Shown in pieces: positions 1-7,395 of a stretch of 10,525 nt of DNA; positions within the stretch are counted from its first letter, which is position 1; the number at the start of each line of letters is the position of its first letter. Made by a program: the position numbers and the translations under genes. The stretch comes from CAZKTF01 sp964555565 (GTDB lineage: Bacteria; Planctomycetota; JAJSAM01; JAKLKS01): positions 1-10,525 of the forward strand of contig CAZKTF010000122.1 in NCBI GenBank assembly GCA_964555565.1, in the 5' to 3' direction. Below the pieces are notes generated by a model, which was not told the origin of the DNA, searched no databases, and saw nothing but the letters and a program-made list of their open reading frames with translations.

Positions 1-2
1 CC

Positions 3-1100
3 CCGGGCGCGGCGCTCGACCCGCGCGCCGCCGCGGCCTTCGCCAACGCGCGCCTCGAGGAGGGGCGCGGCGTGGGGCGCGCCGTGGTCTGGCCCGGGGA
101 GGACTTCCCCCGCACCCCGACGCTCAAGGTGCAGAAGTTCAAGGTGCGCGAGGCGGTGCGGGCCGGGAAGGCCTCGGAGGAGGCCGCCGCGGCGGGGGCC
201 GTGGACCCCGTCCTCGAACTCGTGGGCCGGGTGGCGCGCCGCCCCGCGGCGGAGATCGGGGCGGGGCACCGCCTCGGCCCGGACCTCGGGATGGACTCCC
301 TCGACCTCGTGGACCTGGTCTCCGCGCTCGAGGAGCGCTTCCACCTGGACCTCGACGAGGGGGAGGTCGCCCCCGAGACCCGGGTGGAGGAGCTCCGCGC
401 GATGGTCGCGGACCGCCGGCCCGCCCCCGACGACCGGTTCCCGCTCTGGCGGCTGCGGGCGCCGGCGTCCTGGCTGCGTGCGGCGTTCCGCGGGGTCCTC
501 CTGTACCCGGTCTTCCGGCTCTTCGCGAGGGTCGAGGCCCGCGGGGCGGAGCACCTGCGCGGGCTCGAGGGCCCGCTCATCCTCGCGGCGAACCACACGA
601 GCCACCTGGACGTGCCGGCCCTCCTCCTGTCGCTGCCGCGGGCGATGCGCCGGCGCACGGCGGTGGCGGCGTGGAAGGAGTACTTCGAGCCCGAGGGCGC
701 GGGCCTCCTCGGGAGGATCTTCCTGGGGTCGCTCCGCCAGGTCCTCCTGATCGGGATACCGATGGTCCCGATCTCCCAGGCGCGGGCCTTCCGGCGCTCG
801 CTGCGGAACGTCGGCCGCGCCCTGGACGCGGGATGGAACGTGGTCTTCTTCCCCGAGGGGGAGCGGTCCACGACGGGCACGCCGAAGCCCTTCCGGCAGG
901 GGATCGGGATCGTGGCGGGGGTCATGCGCGCGCGGATCGTCCCGGTGCGGGTGCGGGGGTTCGACGCGCTCATGCCGCGGGGGCGGTTCCTCCCCCGCCG
1001 CGGGACCGGCTCGGTCACCTTCGGGCCGCCGCTCGACCTCCGCGGCGAGGACCCCGCGGCGCTGGCGCGCGCCGTCGAGCGCGCGGTGAACGCTCTCTAG
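3..1100 (+). CDS. AMP-ligase C-terminus / acyl carrier / PlsC-type acyltransferase fusion, 5' partial
   Basis: The frame is open from the first complete codon at base 3, so the gene starts upstream of the window; GTG and ATG codons inside it are not the true start. Residues 1-55 (from base 3) resemble the C-terminal cap of AMP-forming acyl-CoA/acyl-ACP ligases, with WPGEDFPRTPTLKVQKFK carrying the lysine-rich end typical of that fold. Residues about 65-135 form an acyl carrier domain with the phosphopantetheine site GMDSLDLVDL (Ser at 297-299). The rest is a 1-acylglycerol-3-phosphate acyltransferase-type domain: NHTSHLD (HX4D, bases 591-611), GIPMVPIS, FFPEGERST (bases 846-872) and IVPVRVRG. 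The order activates an acyl chain, holds it on the carrier and transfers it to a lysolipid, comparable with E. coli Aas, which has ligase and acyltransferase domains in the reverse order. The role is inferred: phospholipid acylation or repair at the inner membrane. TAG stop at 1098-1100. Confidence 0.88.
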   Translation, partial: PGAALDPRAAAAFANARLEEGRGVGRAVVWPGEDFPRTPTLKVQKFKVREAVRAGKASEEAAAAGAVDPVLELVGRVARRPAAEIGAGHRLGPDLGMDSLDLVDLVSALEERFHLDLDEGEVAPETRVEELRAMVADRRPAPDDRFPLWRLRAPASWLRAAFRGVLLYPVFRLFARVEARGAEHLRGLEGPLILAANHTSHLDVPALLLSLPRAMRRRTAVAAWKEYFEPEGAGLLGRIFLGSLRQVLLIGIPMVPISQARAFRRSLRNVGRALDAGWNVVFFPEGERSTTGTPKPFRQGIGIVAGVMRARIVPVRVRGFDALMPRGRFLPRRGTGSVTFGPPLDLRGEDPAALARAVERAVNAL

Positions 1101-1202
1101 AGCGGGCCCCGCCATGCACCGTCGAGGTCGTCTCCACGCGCGCCGACCGGACGGTGGTCCGGGTCCTCCGCGGCCGGTTCGCCCGCGGTCGGGTCGAATC
1201 CC

Positions 1203-1231
1203 GGGACAATCCCGCGGGCGATCCGTAGACT
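1203..1231 (+). promoter_or_regulatory. Putative sigma-70-type promoter of the ABC importer operon
   Basis: GGGACA (1203-1208) and TAGACT (1226-1231) are separated by exactly 17 bases and each matches 4 of 6 consensus positions, in an otherwise GC-dominated 183-base gap. Transcription would begin near 1238, giving a leader of about 46 bases. That leader holds the perfect 7-bp inverted repeat GCGGCCC (1239-1245) / GGGCCGC (1254-1260) with an 8-base loop. The ribosome binding site GGGAGG (1271-1276) follows it, 7 bases before the GTG start. The call rests on consensus match and spacing only. Confidence 0.4.
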
Positions 1232-1283
1232 CCGGCCGGCGGCCCCCCGCCGCGGGCCGCGGGACAGCGCGGGAGGGCCCACC

Positions 1284-3161
1284 GTGAGCGACCGGACCTG
1301 GACGCCGCCCCACCTCCTGGCGCTGGGGCTCCTCTCCCTCCTGGTCCTCCTCGGCGCGGGGATCCTCCACTCGAACTCCCGGGTGATGGACCGCCTGAAC
1401 GCGATCGAGGACGAGGTGAAGCGGCTCCCGACCTTCCAGGGCCAGGCCCCGGGCCTCTCCGGCACCCCGGACTCGCCGGCGGAGCCCCCGGAGGACCCCT
1501 CCCTCCTGCCCGAGTTCCTCCGCCCGCGCCCCGTGCCTCCCCAGGGGGACATGTACGTCCAGGGCGAGACCGCCGAACCGCACACGATGAACTACTACGT
1601 CACCAACGACGCCCTCACGGACCGGATGTGGAGGTTCACCCACACCCGCCTCCTCGAGCAGAACTTCGACTCGCCCCAGAACGTGATCCCGGGCCTGGCA
1701 ACGAAGTGGGAGGTCTCCCCGGACAAGCTCACGTACACCTTCCAGCTCCGTCCGGGGGTGCGCTTCTCCGACGGGAGCCCATTCGGCGCGGACGACGTGC
1801 TCTTCAGCTACGCGGTGGTGAAGGACGCGGCGGTCAAGGCGGAACACATCCGGGCGGGGCTCGTGGACGTGGTCTCCGTGGAGAAGGTGGACGACCTCAC
1901 GGTCCGCGTCCGCTACGCGAAGCCCTACTGGAAGGGCCTCTACACCTTCGGGTACACGATCCGTCCGATCCCGAGGGCCTGGCACGAGAAGGAGATCCCG
2001 AGGTACGCGAAGGAGCACGGGATCGGGAAGTGGTCCGTCGTCCCCGGACAGCCGGGGTTCGCCGAGGTCTTCAACGAGCTGCGGGAGATCCCGCCGGGTA
2101 CCGGCACCTACCTGTCCAGGCCCGGGACCTCCTGGAAGACGGCCGAGAGCCTGACGCTCTACCCCAACCCCCATTCCTGGTGGAGGCGGAAGTACCCGTG
2201 GACCTACAACCTCGCGGGCATCCAGTGGCGGTTCATCAAGGACGACGTCGCGAAGAACGAGGAGTTCCGCAGGCAGGGGGTGGACGTCTTCTCCTGCGAC
2301 CACGACAACTGGTTCGACAACCTCTCCAAGGACCCCGTCATCGAGAAGATCGCCGTGCACTACGTCTACGACCACGTCGGCCTCGGCCAGTCCGTCATCT
2401 ACTGGAACAACCGCCGCCCTCCCTTCGACGACCGGCGCGTCCGGCGCGCGATGACGATGCTCACGGACCGCTGGGCGATCCGGGACCAGATCGAGCGCGG
2501 CCAGGCGGACATCGCCACCTGCGTCACCAAGCGGATCTACCCGGACTACTCGCTCGACATCGAGCCCTGGCCCTTCGACATCGAGGCCGCGCGGGGGCTC
2601 CTGGCCGAGGCCGGATGGAAGGACAGCAACGGGGACGGGGTCCTCGACCGGGACGGGAAGGACTTCGAGTTCGAGTACAAGTACCCGACGCCGCGGCGGT
2701 TCTACGTGCGGGTCGCGGGCTTCCTCCGGGACGCCTGCCAGCGGGCAGGGATCCGGATGCGCGAGGCCCCCATCGAGTGGTCGGTCTTCTACCAGCAGTT
2801 CATGGAGCAGAAGTTCGACGCCGCCTGCCTCTACTCCGCCCCCGCGGACGCCTGGATCGACCCCTACGAGGACTGGCACTCGAGCCAGGACGTCCCGAGC
2901 GGGAACAACCACCCGGGCTGGAGGAACGCCGAGGCGGACCGGCTCATGGAGGAGATGCGCCTCGAGTTCGACGGCGCGAAGAGGGCTGCGCTGTTCCACA
3001 GGTTCAACCGGGTCTTCCACGAGGACCAGCCCGTCACGCTCCTCGTCCACGGGAAGGTCGGCGTCATGCTCAACCGGCGGTTCCAGTCGGTGAAGATCCG
3101 CCCCTCGGGCCTCCAGCCCGTCGATTTCTGGGTGAAGCCGGAGGACGTGCTCCACCGGTAG
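1284..3161 (+). CDS. Membrane-anchored family 5 (oligopeptide-type) ABC substrate-binding protein
   Basis: The 625-residue protein belongs to the extracellular solute-binding family 5 (DppA/OppA/YejA type). The signature YTFQLRPGVRFSDGSPF (151-167) followed by ADDVLFSY is clear. Further family features are FDDRRVRRAMTMLTDR and an acidic loop DSNGDGVLDRDG (from residue 447) that recurs in this family and resembles a calcium loop. The N-terminus has a hydrophobic segment (about 11-28) without a lipobox cysteine or a clear signal-peptidase site, then a short charged, possibly coiled-coil stretch (31-47) and a Pro-rich linker (49-86). It therefore looks anchored by an uncleaved helix instead of being a lipoprotein. 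GTG start with GGGAGG 7 bases upstream. The first gene of a run with two permeases; it would bind peptides or related ligands in the periplasm and deliver them. The ligand cannot be read from the sequence. Confidence 0.92.
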   Translation: MSDRTWTPPHLLALGLLSLLVLLGAGILHSNSRVMDRLNAIEDEVKRLPTFQGQAPGLSGTPDSPAEPPEDPSLLPEFLRPRPVPPQGDMYVQGETAEPHTMNYYVTNDALTDRMWRFTHTRLLEQNFDSPQNVIPGLATKWEVSPDKLTYTFQLRPGVRFSDGSPFGADDVLFSYAVVKDAAVKAEHIRAGLVDVVSVEKVDDLTVRVRYAKPYWKGLYTFGYTIRPIPRAWHEKEIPRYAKEHGIGKWSVVPGQPGFAEVFNELREIPPGTGTYLSRPGTSWKTAESLTLYPNPHSWWRRKYPWTYNLAGIQWRFIKDDVAKNEEFRRQGVDVFSCDHDNWFDNLSKDPVIEKIAVHYVYDHVGLGQSVIYWNNRRPPFDDRRVRRAMTMLTDRWAIRDQIERGQADIATCVTKRIYPDYSLDIEPWPFDIEAARGLLAEAGWKDSNGDGVLDRDGKDFEFEYKYPTPRRFYVRVAGFLRDACQRAGIRMREAPIEWSVFYQQFMEQKFDAACLYSAPADAWIDPYEDWHSSQDVPSGNNHPGWRNAEADRLMEEMRLEFDGAKRAALFHRFNRVFHEDQPVTLLVHGKVGVMLNRRFQSVKIRPSGLQPVDFWVKPEDVLHR

Positions 3162-3165
3162 GCGC

Positions 3166-4176
3166 GTGGGGACCTACCTCCTCCGGCGGCTGCTCCTCAT
3201 GATCCCGACGTTCCTGGGGATCACCATGGTCACCTTCGCCATCATCCGCCTCGCCCCGGGCGACCCCGTCCAGATCAGCATGTCGGGCCCTTCGCTTGGC
3301 GGGGAGGGGGGGAGCGACCGCCTGAGGGCCGACGACGTCCGGAGGGCGCGGATCGAGCTGGGACTCGTGGACAGGGACGGGAACCCGATCCCCCTCTGGA
3401 GGCAGTACGGGACCTGGCTCGGCCGCACGGTCACCCTCGACTTCGGGCGTTCCTTCAAGTACCGCGTGCCCGTCATCGACAAGATCGCCGAGGCGCTGCC
3501 CATCACGCTGATGCTCAACCTGACGTCGCTGCTCCTCATCTACCTCGTGGCCGTCCCCCTGGGGGTCTACTCCGCGGTCCGGCGGAACTCCGTCCCCGAC
3601 CAGGTCCTCTCGACCACCCTCTTCGTCCTCTACAGCGTCCCCTCGTTCCTCGCGGGGACGCTCCTCCTCGTGACGCTGGGGCGGGCGGGGATCCTGCCCT
3701 TCATCGGCCTCCACACGCCCGGCCACGAGAGGCTCGGCTACCTCCCCTATCTCTGGGACCACCTGAAGCACCTCGTGATGCCGGTGGCGTGCCTCTCCTA
3801 CGCGAGCTTCGCCGCGCTCTCGCGGTTCGTCCGGAGCGGGATGCTCGAGAACCTGGGGCTCGACTACGTCCGGACGGCCCGGGCCAAGGGCCTCCCCGAG
3901 GGCCGCGTCGTCCTGGTCCACACGCTCAGGAACTCCCTCATCCCCGTCGTGACGCTGATGGGCAACCTGCTGCCCGCGATGATCGGCGGGAGCGTGATCA
4001 TCGAGTCGATCTTCACGATCGACGGGATGGGGTACCTGGGCTTCCAGTCGATCCTCACCCGCGACTACCCCGTCATCATGGCGATCACCACGTTCGTGGC
4101 GCTCCTGACGATGCTGGGGATCCTGATCTCGGACGTCCTCTACTGCATCGTGGACCCGCGGATCTCCCTCCAGTGA
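3166..4176 (+). CDS. Peptide-type ABC transporter permease, DppB/YejB family
   Basis: The 336-residue protein begins with the typical N-terminus of this family, YLLRRLLLMIPTFLGIT, followed by IIRLAPGDP. Several hydrophobic segments follow, and the cytoplasmic EAA loop that docks the ATPase is at about 238-258 (ARAKGLPEGRVVLVHTLRN). The C-terminal YLGFQSILTRDYPVIM block is also characteristic. GTG start 4 bases after the stop of the binding-protein gene; there is no convincing Shine-Dalgarno next to it, so translational coupling is likely. The segment between the first two helices is longer than in minimal DppB proteins and acidic (about 40-90). It forms half of the inner-membrane channel with the next gene product. 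High confidence in family, low in substrate. Confidence 0.93.
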   Translation: MGTYLLRRLLLMIPTFLGITMVTFAIIRLAPGDPVQISMSGPSLGGEGGSDRLRADDVRRARIELGLVDRDGNPIPLWRQYGTWLGRTVTLDFGRSFKYRVPVIDKIAEALPITLMLNLTSLLLIYLVAVPLGVYSAVRRNSVPDQVLSTTLFVLYSVPSFLAGTLLLVTLGRAGILPFIGLHTPGHERLGYLPYLWDHLKHLVMPVACLSYASFAALSRFVRSGMLENLGLDYVRTARAKGLPEGRVVLVHTLRNSLIPVVTLMGNLLPAMIGGSVIIESIFTIDGMGYLGFQSILTRDYPVIMAITTFVALLTMLGILISDVLYCIVDPRISLQ

Positions 4177-5282
4177 GCGCGCCTGCCGCCCCGCCCGGCG
4201 CGCCCGTCGCGGGGAGCTCCTACTGGACCATCGTCCGACGCCAGCTCCGGAAGGACAGGCTGGCCATGGCCGGGCTGGGGGTCATCGCCCTCCTCGTCGT
4301 CGTGGCGCTCCTGGCGCCGCTCCTGGCGAACGACAGGCCCATCGTCATGAAGTACCGGGGGAAGCTGATGTTCCCCGCCTTCACCACGTACCTGGAAGCG
4401 TTCCCGATCCCGGCCACGCTCACGAGGCCGCTCCGGAAGATCCCCTTCTTCTCGGACTACTACCCCGAACTCGACGGGAGGAGGTTCAAGGAGGTGATCG
4501 ACGGGTTCCGGCCCGGCGGGGACGACTGGGCGGTCATGCCCCCGGTCCCCTTCGGCTACGCGGAGATCAACAAGATGCACATCAAGAACCACCCCGGGCA
4601 GAACGGACACCTCCTCGGGACCGACGACCAGGGCCACGACGTCCTCGCGCGCCTCATCCACGGGACGATCATCTCCCTCAGCGTCGGGGTCGTGGCCGTG
4701 GGGATCTACGTCGCGATCGGGGTGATCCTGGGGGCCCTGGCGGGCTACTTCGGGGGCTGGGTGGACGCCGTGATCTCGCGTCTCATCGAGATCATGATCT
4801 GCTTCCCCACCTTCTTCCTGATCATCACCGTGATCGCGTTCCTCCCGCGCTCCATCTACAACATCATGATCGTCATCGGGATCACCTCCTGGCCGGGGGT
4901 GGCGCGGCTCATCCGCGGCGAGATGCTCAAGGCGAAGACCCTCGACTACGTCCTGGCCTCCCGCGCGCTCGGGATGCCGACGCGCCGGACGATCTTCCGC
5001 GAGATCCTCCCCAACGTCATCGCGCCCGTCCTCGTGGCCGCGACCTTCGGCGTGGCCGGCGCCGTGCTCGTGGAGACCAGCCTCTCGTTCCTCGGTTTCG
5101 GCGTCGCCCCCCCCATCGCCTCCTGGGGGGAGATCGTGAGCCAGGGCCGCGCCTACGTCCCCGAGGGGCTCTACTACCTCGTCGTCTGGCCCGGGATCGC
5201 CATCTTCGTCACCCTCGTCGCCTTCAATCTCCTGGGCCAGGGCCTCCGCGACGCCATGGACCCGCGGCTCCGGAACGCCTGA
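4173..5282 (+). CDS. Peptide-type ABC transporter permease, YejE/DppC-like with enlarged periplasmic loop
   Basis: The start is placed at GTG 4173-4175, which overlaps the TGA of the previous permease gene by 4 bases (GTGA) and gives 369 residues. An upstream open frame exists but covers the DppB coding region and has no family similarity. TM1 is at about 34-52. A long loop (about 53-147) with NDRPIVMKYRGKLMFP, MPPVPFGYAEIN and LGTDDQGHDVLARLIHG resembles YejE-type permeases, which carry such an insert, more than plain DppC. The EAA loop is at about 261-281 (LASRALGMPTRRTIFREILP). The end, LLGQGLRDAMDPRL, is the standard family C-terminus. It pairs with the upstream permease. Similarity to YejE, a subunit of microcin C/peptide importers in enterobacteria, is from recall of the family and suggests oligopeptide substrates. 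Confidence 0.93.
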   Translation: MSAPAAPPGAPVAGSSYWTIVRRQLRKDRLAMAGLGVIALLVVVALLAPLLANDRPIVMKYRGKLMFPAFTTYLEAFPIPATLTRPLRKIPFFSDYYPELDGRRFKEVIDGFRPGGDDWAVMPPVPFGYAEINKMHIKNHPGQNGHLLGTDDQGHDVLARLIHGTIISLSVGVVAVGIYVAIGVILGALAGYFGGWVDAVISRLIEIMICFPTFFLIITVIAFLPRSIYNIMIVIGITSWPGVARLIRGEMLKAKTLDYVLASRALGMPTRRTIFREILPNVIAPVLVAATFGVAGAVLVETSLSFLGFGVAPPIASWGEIVSQGRAYVPEGLYYLVVWPGIAIFVTLVAFNLLGQGLRDAMDPRLRNA

Positions 5283-5292
5283 CCCGCCCTCC

Positions 5293-6828
5293 GTGCGCGT
5301 CGGCACCGTGGACGTCGGGAGCAACGCGCTCCGGTGCCTCGTCGTCGAGGGGGAGGCCGGGGAGGCGCGCTTCCGGGTCCTGGAGGACCGCCGGGAGGCG
5401 GTGCGCCTCGGGGCCGACGTCTTCGGCGGCGCGGGGTGGATCGCGCAGGTGACCGCGGCCCAGGCGGTGGACGCGCTCCGCTCCTTCGCGCGGGACTTCC
5501 GGCGCCTGAAGGTGGACGAGGTCCGCGCCGTGGCCACGGCCGCGGTGCGCGAGGCCCGCAACCGCAGGGAGTTCCTCGCGCGCCTCCAGCGGGAGACCGG
5601 GATCGCGGTCGAGGCGGTCTCCGGGGCCGAGGAGGCGCGCCTCGTGGCGCTGGCGGCCGTCTCGCGGGTCCCGCGGCTCCGCGAGGGGCGACACGTGGTC
5701 ATGGACGTGGGGGGCGGGAGCGCCGAGGTCATCGTCGTCGAGGACGGCGAGGTGGCCCGCGCCGACTCCTTCGAGCTCGGGGCGGTGCGGCTCCTCCGGG
5801 AACTCGGCGCGGGGCCCTCCGGGGAACGCTTCCTCGCCCTCGCGCGCGTCTACGTGGACTCCTTCCGGCCGCCGCTGCGCGCGCTCCTCGGGCGGCCTGC
5901 GCCGGAGACCTTCTCCGCCACCGGGGGGAACATCGAGTCGCTGGCCCGCATCGTCGGCCGCCGCTCGGACGCGGGCCGGGGGGTCCACGAGGTGCGCGTG
6001 AAGGCGCTGGAGGGGCTGCTCGTCGAGATGGCCCGGCTCTCGCCCCTGGAGCGGATGGAGCGCTGGTCGCTGCGGGTCGATCGGGCGGACGTGATCGTCC
6101 CGGCGGGCGTGGTCTACGCGCGCTTCGCGGCGGCGGCGGGCGTGGACCGGCTCCTCGTCCCCCACGTGGGGCTCCGGGACGCGCTGGCCCTCGACCTGCT
6201 CCTCGGGGGCCGGCGCCGGGGGGCGCGCCCGGGCCTCGACCGCGCGCGCGTCGCCTCGGCCCTGGCCGTGGGCCGGAAGTTCCACTTCGACGAGCGCCAC
6301 GCCCGCCGCGTGGCCGACTTCGCGCTGGCCGTCTTCGACCGGTCCGCCCGGGCCGGGGGGCTGGAGAAGACCGACCGGCACCTCCTCCAGGCGGCCGCCC
6401 TCCTCCACGACGTCGGGATCGCGGTCTCCCCGGTCCGCCACCACCGCCACTCCGCCTACCTCATCCGCGAGAGCGAGATCGCCGGGGTCACCCCGCGCGA
6501 GCAGGAGGTCATCGCCCAGGTGGCCCGCTACCACCGCCGCGGGTTGCCGCGGGAGGGGCACGCGGAGTACGAGTCGCTGCGCCCCTCGGACCGCCGGCGC
6601 GTGGCGTGCCTCGCCGGGATCCTCCGCATCGCCGACGCGCTGGACCGGGAGAGGGGCCGGCCGCTCGAGGGGGTGGACGTGAGCCTCCGGGCGGGCAGGC
6701 TCGACCTCCGCCTCCGGGGCCGCGGGGACCGGCTCCTCGAGCTCTGGGCCGTGGACCGGAAGAAGGGCCTCTTCGAGCGGGAGTTCGGCGTCGAGGTCCG
6801 GGCGCGGAAGGTGCCCGGCGGCCCGTGA
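5293..6828 (+). CDS. ppx: Ppx/GppA exopolyphosphatase / guanosine pentaphosphatase with C-terminal HD domain
   Basis: The 511-residue protein, close in length to E. coli Ppx (513), has the sugar-kinase-like fold motifs in order: DVGSNALRC (7-15), ATAAVREARN (81-90), SGAEEARL with the expected catalytic Glu (110-117), DVGGGSAEV (138-146), ATGGNIESL (209-217) and ADVIVPAG (265-272). A C-terminal HD-type domain follows, with H336, the LLHDVG dyad (H372/D373), HHRHSAYLI and ARYHRRGLP. The family hydrolyses inorganic polyphosphate and/or pppGpp in the cytoplasm; the sequence does not say which. GTG start 10 bases after the permease stop with no clear Shine-Dalgarno, so it appears co-transcribed and perhaps coupled with the importer genes. 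That context is unusual, because ppx commonly sits near ppk or phosphate genes. Confidence 0.92.
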   Translation: MRVGTVDVGSNALRCLVVEGEAGEARFRVLEDRREAVRLGADVFGGAGWIAQVTAAQAVDALRSFARDFRRLKVDEVRAVATAAVREARNRREFLARLQRETGIAVEAVSGAEEARLVALAAVSRVPRLREGRHVVMDVGGGSAEVIVVEDGEVARADSFELGAVRLLRELGAGPSGERFLALARVYVDSFRPPLRALLGRPAPETFSATGGNIESLARIVGRRSDAGRGVHEVRVKALEGLLVEMARLSPLERMERWSLRVDRADVIVPAGVVYARFAAAAGVDRLLVPHVGLRDALALDLLLGGRRRGARPGLDRARVASALAVGRKFHFDERHARRVADFALAVFDRSARAGGLEKTDRHLLQAAALLHDVGIAVSPVRHHRHSAYLIRESEIAGVTPREQEVIAQVARYHRRGLPREGHAEYESLRPSDRRRVACLAGILRIADALDRERGRPLEGVDVSLRAGRLDLRLRGRGDRLLELWAVDRKKGLFEREFGVEVRARKVPGGP

Positions 6829-6860
6829 GGAGAGGAGCCGCGCCCGCGATCCTGCCCCGG

Positions 6861-6887
6861 CCCCTACCCCTACCCTTACCCCTACCC
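6861..6887 (-). repeat. Telomere-like CCCCTA tandem repeat; G-quadruplex motif on the minus strand
   Basis: The plus strand carries four hexamer units, CCCCTA, CCCCTA, CCCTTA and CCCCTA, followed by CCC. Read on the minus strand this is five runs of three or four G separated by TA or TAA, which satisfies the usual G-quadruplex pattern with very short loops. It lies 33 bases after the ppx stop and about 270 bases before infA, on the strand that would be template for infA transcription. Confidence 0.75.
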
Positions 6888-6911
6888 GCCGTTCGCCTCG
6901 GTAGGCAGGCA

Positions 6912-7001
6912 GAGGCATGGATGGCGCGAAACGGGCATTCCTTCCCCCCCTCCCGGGCCGTGGTAGCATGCCACCCGTTGGTTCGCACAGGTCCATGCCT
7001 C
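6912..7001 (+). ncRNA. Candidate structured RNA element in the infA leader
   Basis: GAGGCATGGA (6912-6921) is perfectly complementary to TCCATGCCTC (6992-7001). Inside, GCGAA (6926-6930) pairs with TTCGC (6982-6986) and ACGGG (6931-6935) with CCCGT (6974-6978), leaving a 3-base bulge at 6979-6981. A competing small hairpin GTGG/CCAC (6960-6963/6971-6974) encloses the minus-10-like sequence. The nested arrangement suggests a folded leader or small RNA, but no known RNA family was recognised and the pairing could be chance in GC-rich DNA. Confidence 0.25.
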
Positions 7002-7154
7002 GCCGCGCAGCGACGGATCCGACCGTGGCCGTCCCGTCCGGGAGCGCTGGAACCACACGACCAGCCGTGGGTACAGGGCGCCGGATGCCGGCCGACCGCG
7101 AGGCCCACGCAGGAGGTTCCGCCCGGTGTCGCGTCCGGGCGGGCCGGAGGAAGC

Positions 7155-7370
7155 GTGGCCCGCGCCGACCTGATCGAGCTGGACGGGAAGGTCACCGAGG
7201 TCCTCGCCGGCGGGAACTTCGCCGTCGGGCTGGACAACGAGGCCCGGGTCCTGGCCCGGCTCTCGGGTCGCATGCGCCGCTTCCACATCCGCGTCGTCGT
7301 GGGGGACCGCGTCACGGTCGCCGTCTCCCCCTACGACCCGTCCAAGGGCTTCATCGTCTTCAGGGCCTAG
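7155..7370 (+). CDS. infA: Translation initiation factor IF-1 (divergent)
   Basis: The 71-residue protein matches IF-1 in length (usually about 72) and along its whole OB-fold: ADLIELDGKVTEVL, the turn NFAVGLDNEARVLARLSGRMR, then FHIRVVVGDRVTVAVSPYD and KGFIVFRA. IF-1 binds the 30S A site during initiation, with IF-2 and IF-3. The start is GTG 7155-7157, preceded by GGAGGAAG (7146-7153); no in-frame ATG start precedes it. The usual AH(I/V)SGKMR segment reads ARLSGRMR here, so the protein is somewhat divergent and could be a second copy. It is not in the common ribosomal-protein (rpmJ/secY) context and is followed 25 bases later by an RRM gene. Confidence 0.92.
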   Translation: MARADLIELDGKVTEVLAGGNFAVGLDNEARVLARLSGRMRRFHIRVVVGDRVTVAVSPYDPSKGFIVFRA

Positions 7371-7395
7371 TCCCGCAGGGAGGAACCCCACCGCC

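Larger units (their letters stand above)
6829..7154 (+). other. Non-coding leader region upstream of infA
   Basis: No convincing gene lies in these 326 bases; open frames through it lack start signals and family similarity. It contains a C-rich hexamer repeat (6861-6887) and a 10-bp inverted repeat enclosing nested stems (6912-7001). Two short hairpins follow: GCTGG/CCAGC with a 10-base loop (7046-7065) and GCCGG/CCGGC with an ATG loop (7080-7092). A weak minus-10-like TAGCAT lies at 6964-6969 without a good minus-35 partner. No U-tract terminator is visible after the ppx stop, so readthrough from the upstream operon into infA is possible. Confidence 0.6.

Noticed and set aside
1190..1203. 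T-arm-like sequence CGGGTCGAATCCCG suggesting a tRNA
   Set aside because: The loop is one base too short for a standard T-loop, and no acceptor, D-arm or anticodon arm could be placed in the surrounding 90 bases.
3789..4172. Extended N-terminus for the second permease, reading into the first permease gene
   Set aside because: The extra 128 residues are out-of-frame DppB sequence; the GTGA overlap at 4173 gives the normal family N-terminus.
6941..6969. Promoter for infA with TAGCAT at 6964-6969
   Set aside because: The position 17 bases upstream reads CTTCCC, with no useful minus-35 match, so it was not listed as a feature.
5224..7056. 610-codon minus-strand open frame opposite the ppx gene
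   Set aside because: Low-complexity composition and no motifs; the plus strand has every Ppx/GppA motif in order.
5334..7154. Very long plus-strand frame joined in frame to IF-1
   Set aside because: Only the last 71 codons have homology; a ribosome binding site directly precedes GTG 7155, so the upstream frame is a shadow of ppx plus the non-coding leader.
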